NCBI GenBank assembly: GCA_046706145.1
Contig: JBJKPP010000234.1
Span: 1 to 25,440 of the forward strand
DNA: 25,440 nt
Reading direction: 5' to 3'
Source of the DNA: JBJKPP01 sp046706145
GTDB taxonomy: Bacteria > Bacteroidota > Ignavibacteria > Ignavibacteriales > Ignavibacteriaceae
Both the position numbers and the translations under genes were made by a program. Below, piece by piece: positions 1-7,206 of this stretch. The stretch's first letter is position 1. Each line of letters opens with the position of its first letter. A model generated the notes under the pieces. That model was given only the letters and a program-made list of their open reading frames with translations. It did not search any database and had not been told where the DNA came from.

Positions 1-413
1 AAAATCACGTCTATTACTCTTTCAACAATTACTGCTCCCAGCATTGATGACCGGGAAAGTTTTTCCCATTTTGCTAAAAACACCGCTCTTGAAATTTCTC
101 CTAAACGCGGTATAACACAGTTCACTCCATAACCAATCATTAAAGCGCCAAAGAGATGTTTTATTGATATGTTTTCTTTAACTGAATAAAGAATTACTTT
201 CCACCTAATCGCTCTTAATAAGTGAGATGCTAATAAAGTAATAACCAATACACCAATCCAAAACCAGGACGCATCCGTAACGACATGTATAACCATATCA
301 ACATTAACATCTTTAAATGCAAAATATAGAAATCCAATGGTCAACACCATGGAAAAAATAAACTGGATTATACCTTTATATTTGGAATGTTTGGAGTTTT
401 TATCTGAGATCAA
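1..413 (-). CDS. Flippase-like / LPG-synthase-type integral membrane protein, 5' part only
   Basis: This is a partial gene whose 3' end lies beyond position 1; 137 codons are visible. The translation begins with a short polar stretch, then a hydrophobic segment (about residues 14-32) and a second one (WFWIGVLVITLLASHLL). These are followed by RWKVIL and the signature PRLGEISRAVFLAKWEK, then VERVIDV. This pattern is typical of the lysylphosphatidylglycerol synthetase transmembrane / YbhN family (PF03706, flippase-like domain), inner-membrane proteins linked to lipid transfer or modification. I chose the TTG at 413-411 as the start: an in-frame stop lies directly before it and an AAAGGAAG Shine-Dalgarno sits 8 bases upstream. 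The first in-frame ATG (350-348) has no ribosome site. The start overlaps the end of lolA by 14 bases, which suggests translational coupling. Substrate is unknown. Confidence 0.8.
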   Translation of the reverse strand, partial: MISDKNSKHSKYKGIIQFIFSMVLTIGFLYFAFKDVNVDMVIHVVTDASWFWIGVLVITLLASHLLRAIRWKVILYSVKENISIKHLFGALMIGYGVNCVIPRLGEISRAVFLAKWEKLSRSSMLGAVIVERVIDVI

Positions 414-1005
414 CTATACTGCTTCCTTTCGGTGGGACAAATTTGAAGAATGAGGCAGATAGGTTTTCATTCAGATGGTAGTTTGAAAAATCTATTTCTA
501 TCAAATTATTATTAGAATCATCAATTAATATTTTATTGGGAAGATGGTTTTCATTAATATATATTTTTGCTTCTTTAAAGTTTACGGAAGCGTCTTGTTT
601 GGCTGTCAACTTTAATATTTTTGAAGAGTCGTTACTTACATCGGAAACTAAACATTTATCGGGATAATTAAAAATTATGTCTCTCAATGATAAAGCGGAA
701 GCATCCGTACTATCGTAAGTACTTATTATGACTTTCTTCTGCAGCTTATTATAATTCCAATTTGTTTTTCCATTAGAAACTATTAGAGAATTTTTTAGCT
801 CAAGCCTGATGTTGTTTCTCTGCATGAAATAAAACTTTCCACTTAAATTTACCTCACCGTTAGACTTCTGAACAAAATCAGCAGAAATGCTATGAATAGA
901 ATTAAACTTGTGCTGAACGTCTTTTAACAAACTGGAATTATTACCCTGTGCAAAAATAGGGGGGGCAAGAAGTATTAGGAAAGTTATTTTTTTTAGTCTA
1001 AACAC
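400..1005 (-). CDS. lolA: LolA-like outer-membrane lipoprotein carrier protein
   Basis: A 201-residue periplasmic protein with a signal peptide (MFRLKK, hydrophobic core, probable cleavage after PPIFA at about residue 19). The mature part starts with an amphipathic helix containing IHSISADFVQ. It continues with beta-rich segments such as GKFYFMQRNNIRLEL and TNWNYNKLQKKVII, the order found in the LolA/LolB fold (PF03548). LolA shuttles lipoproteins from the inner-membrane LolCDE complex to the outer membrane, so a Gram-negative cell is implied. The start codon is GTG (1005-1003) with no good Shine-Dalgarno; it gives a normal signal peptide and a family-typical length. The gene follows ftsK by 50 bases and overlaps the flippase-like gene by 14. 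FCB LolA proteins are divergent, so the family is more certain than the exact client set. Confidence 0.85.
   Translation of the reverse strand: MFRLKKITFLILLAPPIFAQGNNSSLLKDVQHKFNSIHSISADFVQKSNGEVNLSGKFYFMQRNNIRLELKNSLIVSNGKTNWNYNKLQKKVIISTYDSTDASALSLRDIIFNYPDKCLVSDVSNDSSKILKLTAKQDASVNFKEAKIYINENHLPNKILIDDSNNNLIEIDFSNYHLNENLSASFFKFVPPKGSSIVDLR
422..429 (-). promoter_or_regulatory. Shine-Dalgarno site that fixes the TTG start of the flippase-like gene
   Basis: On the minus strand this reads AAAGGAAG, 8 bases before the TTG at 413-411 and inside the lolA coding sequence. It is the main reason for choosing the TTG start over the internal ATG at 350-348, which is preceded only by a T-rich run. 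Confidence 0.6.
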
Positions 1006-1055
1006 AATTCTAATAAAATTTTAAAAACTAGAGTTAAAAAATACAAGTTATTTCA

Positions 1056-3533
1056 CTAAAGCGAACGTAAAATTGTTTCTAATTGTTCCTCATTTTCTAC
1101 AAGAACAGTGCGCGCTTTGCTTCCATCATTTGGACCTACAATTCCCGCTTCTTCTAATTGGTCAACTATTCTTGCAGCACGGGAATAACCAAGTTTTAAT
1201 CTTCTTTGAAGCAAAGAAACAGATCCTTGTTGATGTCTTACAATAACTCTTGCAGCATCTTCAAACATTGGATCTAAATCGGAAAGGAATCCACCCGATT
1301 GTGCTTGCTTCTTTTCATATAGTGAAGGTAAGAAGTATGGTTTAGAAAAAGCTTGCTGCGAGTAAATGTTATTTGTAATTCTTTCAACTTCTTCGGTAGA
1401 AATAAATGCATTTTGAACTCTTATAGGCTTAGGTGAACCCGTTGGCAGAAACAGCATGTCTCCTTTTCCAAGTAATTGCTCGGCGCCGTTCATATCTAAA
1501 ATTGTCCTCGAATCTATTTTTGTAGCAACCTGGTATGCGGCCCGTGCGCTGAAATTTGCTTTTATTACTCCGGTTATTACATTCACCGATGGTCTCTGAG
1601 TGGCAAGCACCAAATGAATTCCGACAGCGCGTGCTAATTGGGCAAGTCTTGCAATAGGTTCTTCCACTTCTTTACCTGCTGTAATCATCAAATCTGCTAA
1701 CTCATCAATAATAACAATTATATAAGGAATAGGATGATGTTTCACAGTTTCAGTATCAGCAGGTCTTCTTTTAGGGTCAGAAACTCTTTTATTATAATCA
1801 ACTATGTTACGCACCCCTGCTTTGGCAAGTTTATCATATCTTTTTTCCATTTCGAACTCGACTGATTTTAACAACAAAACCGCATTCTGCGGAGCTGTTA
1901 CTATTTCTTCATCCAAATCAGGAGAAACAGTGAGAAAATGTCTTCTCAATTTTTTGTAAAATGATAACTCAATCTTTTTGGGGTCAATCATTGCAAGCTT
2001 TACTTCGGAAGGATGCTTAGAAAATAATAAGCTGGCAATTATCATGTTGATACCAACACTTTTACCTGAACCTGTTGACCCAGCTATAAGAAGGTGCGGC
2101 ATTTTAGCCAGGTCTGATACGTAAACGTCACCATTAATTGTTTTTCCCATCGCAATTGGCAATTCGAATTTCGATTCGGAAATTTTTCCTAATACTGACC
2201 GCGCAGTTACCAGGGAGGCTTCAGCATTAGGAATTTCAACTCCAATTGCGCTCTTGCCAGGAATTGGGGCGATAATTCTTATTCCCCTTGCAGCAAGCGC
2301 AAGTGCTATATCGTGTTCTAATCCTACAATTCTACTAATTTTTACACCTGGAGCCGGAACTATTTCGTATAAAGTTACAACAGGCCCTGGTGTAACCGAA
2401 ATATCCTCTATCTGGATATCAAACAGTTTTAATTTCTCTTTAAGAAGTTCTGCGTTTCTAGTTAACTCTTCCTCTGCAACTTCAAAATCCTTTTCCGGAA
2501 GCGGGTCTAATAATTCCAAGCTAGGTTTTTTATATTCGATTTTTTCTTCCCATTGATTGGGTAAATTATTTTCTTCTTCTATTTTCATAGTTTTCGCCGG
2601 AATTTCTCCCGTCTTTTCAACGTCAACTTTTTTCACTTCTTCGGCTACAATTTTGTTTTCCTCTTCAACAGCAGGCACATCATCTTTTCTTATAATTCTA
2701 ATTCTTGTTTCTTCTTCGTTTTCCTCATCGTCTTCTATAAATTCTTCCTGATTTTCCTGCTCGACAGGTTCAGGTTCTCTTCTTTTTTTCTTTTTCTCTT
2801 TACGAAGGCTTTTTATTTTTTCTAGATTGGCATTTTCTTCTTCAATCTTACTGTTCTCATATTCTGTTTTTACCTTGTTGAATGAGGCAGCAGTTAGTTT
2901 TTTAATAAATTGAAATATTTTCTCAATCTTTATATCAAAAGCAAAAATTAAAAGAATTATTGTGGCAGCAATCAGTAGAATCATGCTTCCAACGCTTCCG
3001 AGCAGATGATTTAATATTTCACCTAAAAAGTCGCCTATAGACCCTGAAAGTTCATAAGAATTTGCGAGTAGATTATCGGCCCGCAAAACGCCAAACATCG
3101 AGGACAAAAGCAGTCCAATTACTATCAAAAAATTTGATGAATGGATTAGTTTTCTAAAATTAATTTTTTTGAAAAACGAAAATCCCCAAATAAAAAACAT
3201 AATTGGAAAAACAATAGAAAAAACTCCGATAGTAGAGTTAATAAAAAAGTTAGAAATATATGCGCCAAAAACCCCAAGCCAGTTGTGTGTTTCGTTGGCT
3301 TTATGCATGAACTCGGAATGAGCAGAAAAGATTTTGAAGAAATCCGATAAACCATTATTAAGAAGAGCCTGGTCAAATCGTGAGTATGAAACTATACTAA
3401 GAAAAATGAGAATGGAAATTGCCAGAAGTGCAATTCCTATTATCTTCTTCTTTTTTTCAGTAGAAATTGTAAAATAATTTTCTCTAGAGCTTGCCTTACC
3501 GTTTTTCTTTCTTGATTTTCTTTTAACAGCCAT
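1056..3533 (-). CDS. ftsK: DNA translocase FtsK/SpoIIIE
   Basis: An 825-residue divisome-linked DNA pump that moves chromosome ends through the closing septum and activates dimer resolution. The N-terminus is basic, followed by four predicted membrane segments (about 31-50, 101-120, 133-150, 178-199). A highly charged Lys/Glu linker (about 215-335) precedes the RecA-like motor. Walker A is GSTGSGKS with Lys491, and Walker B is IIVIIDELADLM with Asp610-Glu611. Other motor motifs include LAQLARAVGIHLVLATQRP and DSRTILDMNGAEQLLGKGDML. The C-terminal gamma winged helix (about 760-825, with LLQRRLKLGYSRAARIVDQLEEAGIVGP) reads orienting DNA sequences. It is shorter than the E. coli protein because the linker is short, as in many bacteria. 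It sits 53 bases after comB and is probably co-transcribed with it. Confidence 0.97.
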   Translation of the reverse strand: MAVKRKSRKKNGKASSRENYFTISTEKKKKIIGIALLAISILIFLSIVSYSRFDQALLNNGLSDFFKIFSAHSEFMHKANETHNWLGVFGAYISNFFINSTIGVFSIVFPIMFFIWGFSFFKKINFRKLIHSSNFLIVIGLLLSSMFGVLRADNLLANSYELSGSIGDFLGEILNHLLGSVGSMILLIAATIILLIFAFDIKIEKIFQFIKKLTAASFNKVKTEYENSKIEEENANLEKIKSLRKEKKKKRREPEPVEQENQEEFIEDDEENEEETRIRIIRKDDVPAVEEENKIVAEEVKKVDVEKTGEIPAKTMKIEEENNLPNQWEEKIEYKKPSLELLDPLPEKDFEVAEEELTRNAELLKEKLKLFDIQIEDISVTPGPVVTLYEIVPAPGVKISRIVGLEHDIALALAARGIRIIAPIPGKSAIGVEIPNAEASLVTARSVLGKISESKFELPIAMGKTINGDVYVSDLAKMPHLLIAGSTGSGKSVGINMIIASLLFSKHPSEVKLAMIDPKKIELSFYKKLRRHFLTVSPDLDEEIVTAPQNAVLLLKSVEFEMEKRYDKLAKAGVRNIVDYNKRVSDPKRRPADTETVKHHPIPYIIVIIDELADLMITAGKEVEEPIARLAQLARAVGIHLVLATQRPSVNVITGVIKANFSARAAYQVATKIDSRTILDMNGAEQLLGKGDMLFLPTGSPKPIRVQNAFISTEEVERITNNIYSQQAFSKPYFLPSLYEKKQAQSGGFLSDLDPMFEDAARVIVRHQQGSVSLLQRRLKLGYSRAARIVDQLEEAGIVGPNDGSKARTVLVENEEQLETILRSL

Positions 3534-3586
3534 CTTTTAAAAAGTTCACCTTAGCTAAGTTATTTCCTGCTGTTCAGAATTGACCA

Positions 3587-4312
3587 CTATGTGGTAAGAA
3601 TTCTAATTGTATTGTTAGTAAGATAAGGAATAATATCACAAATATTTGGTGTACCACAAAACGTAATATCTTCACTAAATCCATTATCTGAAAGAATTTT
3701 TCCATGCTCTGTATTTTTCAGCATGTCTTCAACATTATTTCCAAATGATTTATTCAAAGCCAAACTCGTTTTAGCAGAATCGGATAAATTAACGTCATCA
3801 CGGATTTTTTCGATTTCCTGGATAAGTCTGCCTGCACAAATTGTATCTTCCATGGACATTGTGTTCGCCATACCAGCGCACAAAATTTCAAAATCTTTAT
3901 TTAAACTTGCAAGATAATTTGCAATAGCGGTTACATTCAAGAACGAGCAAACAAATAAATTTTCAGAAAACTTTGCCTTTGTAATCGCTCTTGAACCATT
4001 AGTAGTAAATAAGATAATCGATTTCCCTGTGACTGTTTCAGGCTTGTATTCCAGAGGAGAATTTCCTAAAGCAAAGCCATCAATTTTTTTTGTGTTTCTC
4101 TCGCCGCCTATTAAGGTTTGCCCGCCAAAAAGTCCACCGGAAATTTTAACTGCAAATTCTACTGAGGCCACAGGAATTATTTCTTTAGCCCCATTATTAA
4201 GAGCATTAACAATGGTGCTTGTTGCTCTCAAAACATCAATAACTACAATAGTTTTGCCGGTAAAATATAATTCGTCATAAATAAGATGAGTCAACAGAAC
4301 ATTTATTTTCAT
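3587..4312 (-). CDS. comB: ComB-type 2-phosphosulfolactate phosphatase family protein
   Basis: This 241-residue protein matches the ComB family (PF04029), Mg-dependent phosphatases that turn 2-phosphosulfolactate into sulfolactate. Visible motifs are VIDVLRATSTIVNALNNGA (from about 24, with Asp26 and Arg29), GGERNTKKIDGFALGNSP (about 69-86), TTNGSRAI (about 103-110) and CAGMANTMSMEDTICAGRLI (about 145-164). Length is normal for the family. In methanogens this step belongs to coenzyme M synthesis. Bacteria such as this one are not expected to make coenzyme M, so the real product may be sulfolactate itself or another 2-hydroxyacid phosphate. The start ATG is 11 bases after the gcvT stop, without a clear Shine-Dalgarno. 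Neighbours give no pathway clue. Family certain, physiological role uncertain. Confidence 0.88.
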   Translation of the reverse strand: MKINVLLTHLIYDELYFTGKTIVVIDVLRATSTIVNALNNGAKEIIPVASVEFAVKISGGLFGGQTLIGGERNTKKIDGFALGNSPLEYKPETVTGKSIILFTTNGSRAITKAKFSENLFVCSFLNVTAIANYLASLNKDFEILCAGMANTMSMEDTICAGRLIQEIEKIRDDVNLSDSAKTSLALNKSFGNNVEDMLKNTEHGKILSDNGFSEDITFCGTPNICDIIPYLTNNTIRILTT

Positions 4313-4323
4313 AGTATTGAGAT

Positions 4324-5409
4324 TTATTTACTTATAAACGGAAGTTTAGTTACTTTTGCAGGAATTTCCTTCCCTCTAATAGAAAAGTTCAAGTTTGTTC
4401 CTTCGGGTGAATATTCCGTCTGAACATAAGCCAGCGCAATTGGTTTTTCTAAAACCGGACTAACCGTACCACTTGTTATTTCACCAATTTTTTTACCGGA
4501 AATTGTTATATCATAACCTTTTCTTGGGAAAGCTTTTCCATCCGAAATTATGGGAATTAGCTTTCTTTTCATTCCGTTTTCCTTAACTTTTAGCAACTCA
4601 TCTTTTCCTATAAACTCATTTTTTTTCAACTTTGTAATCCAGCCAAGACCAGCTTCCAAAGGATTTGTGGTTTGGTCTATGTCATTTCCGTATAAACAAT
4701 AACCCATTTCCAGCCTCAGACTATCACGCGCACCAAGACCAACAGGTTTAATGCCGAATTCTTCACCAGCTTCAAAAAGTAAATTCCAAATCTTTTCAGC
4801 TTGCTTTTCGTCACCAGCAAAATAAATTTCATAACCAAGCTCACCAGTATAACCGGTTCTGGATACCAATAATTTTAATCCTTCAAATTCTATTTCTTTG
4901 AAATGATAATATTCCAAATCATCTAAATTGAGGTTAAGCGTTTTCTGAACCACAGCTTTCGAATTTGGTCCCTGCACTGCCAAAAGAGAATAATCATCGC
5001 TTGAGTTTTTTAACTCTACACCAAATTTATTATTCTTATTCATCCAGTCGAAATCCTTTTGGGTATTTGATGCGTTTATAACCAGCATAAACTTATCATC
5101 GGCAATTTTATATACCAATAAATCATCAACGATTCCGCCGTTTTCGTAACACATAGCAGAATATTGCACTCTACCGGGGATTAATTTTGAAGCATCGTTA
5201 ATAGTTATATGCTGTACAAAATCCAGTGCATTTTTTCCTTCGACAAAAACCTCACCCATGTGAGAAACATCGAAAACTCCTACGGATTCTCTAACTGATT
5301 TGTGTTCTGCAATTATTGAAGAATATTGAATCGGCATTAAGAAGCCAGCAAAATCTACTATTTTAGCGCCTGCTTTCTCGTGCAGGGTATAGAATTTAGT
5401 CTTTTTCAT
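4324..5409 (-). CDS. gcvT: Glycine cleavage system T protein (aminomethyltransferase)
   Basis: A 361-residue tetrahydrofolate-dependent aminomethyltransferase, the usual length. It takes the aminomethyl group from lipoylated GcvH, releases ammonia and makes 5,10-methylene-THF. The sequence shows KIVDFAGFLMPIQY, the FDVSHMGEV motif (about 46-54), GGIVDDLLVY (about 91-100, including the conserved Asp96), the folate-site motif TGYTGELGYEIY (about 185-196) and GLGARDSLRLEMGYCLYGND (about 224-243). The smaller C-terminal barrel domain contains IGEITSGTVSPVLEKPIALAYV. It starts 14 bases after the rng stop. The H and P proteins are not in this window, so the other subunits must be elsewhere. Confidence 0.96.
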   Translation of the reverse strand: MKKTKFYTLHEKAGAKIVDFAGFLMPIQYSSIIAEHKSVRESVGVFDVSHMGEVFVEGKNALDFVQHITINDASKLIPGRVQYSAMCYENGGIVDDLLVYKIADDKFMLVINASNTQKDFDWMNKNNKFGVELKNSSDDYSLLAVQGPNSKAVVQKTLNLNLDDLEYYHFKEIEFEGLKLLVSRTGYTGELGYEIYFAGDEKQAEKIWNLLFEAGEEFGIKPVGLGARDSLRLEMGYCLYGNDIDQTTNPLEAGLGWITKLKKNEFIGKDELLKVKENGMKRKLIPIISDGKAFPRKGYDITISGKKIGEITSGTVSPVLEKPIALAYVQTEYSPEGTNLNFSIRGKEIPAKVTKLPFISK

Positions 5410-5423
5410 ATGTATATAAATTT

Positions 5424-6998
5424 TTAATTGAAATCTTCCTTCAGTTCTTCCTGCGTTTTTGACGAGAAGAACTTAAACTCTCCTACCGGAATACTTTCAT
5501 CTTCAACAATTTTCAACTTCATCAAATATCTGAGCTTGAATTTAAAAAGGGCTCTGAATTTATCTCTTTTCATCTTAGTGGCCACAGAAGGATGACATTT
5601 TATAATTATCGACCTTTCATTGTAGGTTCTTCTTATTTTCTTCAGGTGTTCTTCTACATCGTAAACTAGATGAGATTGTTTTGTAAGCAGTCCGGTGCCC
5701 AAACAATAAGGACAAACTTCTTTCATCGCCTGCATAATATTTTGCCTTATTCTTTGTCTTGTTATTTCAACCAGACCGAAATCAGACATTGGAAGAATAG
5801 ATACTTTTGCCCTGTCTTTTCTGAACTCTTTTCTTAATTCATCAAACACTTTTTTTCTATTCTTTTCATCTTCCAAATCGATAAAATCAACGACTATAAT
5901 TCCGCCAATATCCCTAAGTCTTAATTGACGTACAATTTCATGCGCTGCTTCGATATCTGTTTTAAGAGAATTTAATTCTTGTTCTTTACTTTTAGCGTAC
6001 CTGCCGCTGTTTACATCTATAACAACCATTGCTTCGGTGTGTTCAATTATTAAGTATCCACCGCTCGGCAGAGGCGCTTTTCTTCCCAATATCGTTTTTA
6101 TTTGCTCTTCTATATGAAAAGCATCAAAAATAGAATTACTAGATTTGAACAGTTCTATTTTATCAACTAAGCTTGACTGCACTACTTGTACATAATTTTT
6201 TATCTGCTTGTAAAGTTTTTTGGAATCTATAAAAACTTTAGATACATCAGGCGTAAATAAGTCACGAATTACACTTGATGTAGTGTTTAAATCCTGGTAA
6301 ATAAGAGACGGCGGAGTTTCACTCTTGACAGTTTTCTCTACTTCTTCCCAGGTCTTAACCAGATTATTCAAATCTTCTTTTAGAACTTCCTCGGTTTGAT
6401 TCCTCGCAACGGTTCTAATTATAAGGCCATAATTTGGAGGCAAGATATCTCTTGCAATGTGTCTTAGTCTTCTTCTTTCTCGGAAATCAGATATTTTTTT
6501 AGAGACTCCAACTTTGTTATCATAAGGAAATAAAACACAGAATCTTCCTGGAATTGTAATTGAAGACGTTACACGTACACCTTTGTTGTTAACAGGTTCC
6601 TTGGTTATTTGAACAATTATATCCTGTCCTTTATGCAGCTTAGTAACAACAGTTGTCTCACCTCTTCGACCGCGGTTATTACCGGAATGATTAGTGGTAT
6701 GCTGCTCAGACGATTCATCATCATCTTCATCAAGGTCTTCTTCACCTATCATTTCCTGAATTTGCTTGGTGTTTTCCCCTATATCAGAAAAGTGGAGAAA
6801 GGCATCATGTTTCATTCCTATATCAATAAAAGCAGCTTTGATACCTGGAAGAACTCTTGCAACTTTGCCAAGATAAATGTCACCGACCATGCGCCGGTTC
6901 TCAGGGTAATCAACAAAGAAATCTACTAGATTTCCATCCTCTGTTATTGCCACCCTGGTTTGAGTAGTGGACGAATTTATAATAATTTCTTTTCTCAT
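5424..6998 (-). CDS. rng: Ribonuclease E/G family endoribonuclease (RNase G type)
   Basis: A 524-residue single-strand endoribonuclease acting in rRNA maturation and mRNA decay. The N-terminal S1 domain (about 37-150, GDIYLGKVARVLPGIKAAFIDIG) is split by a low-complexity acidic insert (about 85-113: EEDLDEDDDESSEQ, then a Gly/Arg/Asn-rich part). The catalytic DNase I-like region has VVIDVNSGR (Asp near 328) and IIVVDFIDL (Asp near 369), the two metal-binding carboxylates of RNase E/G. The Zn-link CPYCLGTGLL lies near 430. There is no long scaffold tail as in E. coli RNase E, hence RNase G type. It heads the second gene run, 208 bases after pnp, with a short palindrome in its leader. The two genes encode partner activities in RNA decay. 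Confidence 0.95.
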   Translation of the reverse strand: MRKEIIINSSTTQTRVAITEDGNLVDFFVDYPENRRMVGDIYLGKVARVLPGIKAAFIDIGMKHDAFLHFSDIGENTKQIQEMIGEEDLDEDDDESSEQHTTNHSGNNRGRRGETTVVTKLHKGQDIIVQITKEPVNNKGVRVTSSITIPGRFCVLFPYDNKVGVSKKISDFRERRRLRHIARDILPPNYGLIIRTVARNQTEEVLKEDLNNLVKTWEEVEKTVKSETPPSLIYQDLNTTSSVIRDLFTPDVSKVFIDSKKLYKQIKNYVQVVQSSLVDKIELFKSSNSIFDAFHIEEQIKTILGRKAPLPSGGYLIIEHTEAMVVIDVNSGRYAKSKEQELNSLKTDIEAAHEIVRQLRLRDIGGIIVVDFIDLEDEKNRKKVFDELRKEFRKDRAKVSILPMSDFGLVEITRQRIRQNIMQAMKEVCPYCLGTGLLTKQSHLVYDVEEHLKKIRRTYNERSIIIKCHPSVATKMKRDKFRALFKFKLRYLMKLKIVEDESIPVGEFKFFSSKTQEELKEDFN

Positions 6999-7016
6999 AA
7001 AGAATAAACTCTAATA

Positions 7017-7035
7017 ATGAAATAATATATTTCAT
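7017..7035 (-). repeat. 8-bp perfect palindrome in the rng leader
   Basis: The arms ATGAAATA and TATTTCAT are separated by three bases and lie 18 bases before the rng start, within the 208-base spacer 6999-7206. A weak AU-rich RNA hairpin could form here. There is no T-run, so it is not an obvious terminator. Apart from this palindrome I see no gene and no convincing promoter in the spacer. Confidence 0.4.
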
Positions 7036-7206
7036 AAAAACTTTTTTATACTGCTCATTTTCAGTTGATAACCCGCTGGCTCGCCAAATATTAAACAAGT
7101 ATGCGGCGACGCAAAATGTCAGCATGATATTTAGATTTATTTTTTTTATCATACAGCAGTATTTAATTAAAAATCACAATGATTCAGTTAATCCTAAACA
7201 AACTTT

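Noticed and set aside
6910..7152. An 80-codon minus-strand frame in the pnp-rng spacer with a hydrophobic N-terminus
   Set aside because: It runs into the 5' end of rng in another frame, has no ribosome site and its sequence resembles no family I know; likely chance.
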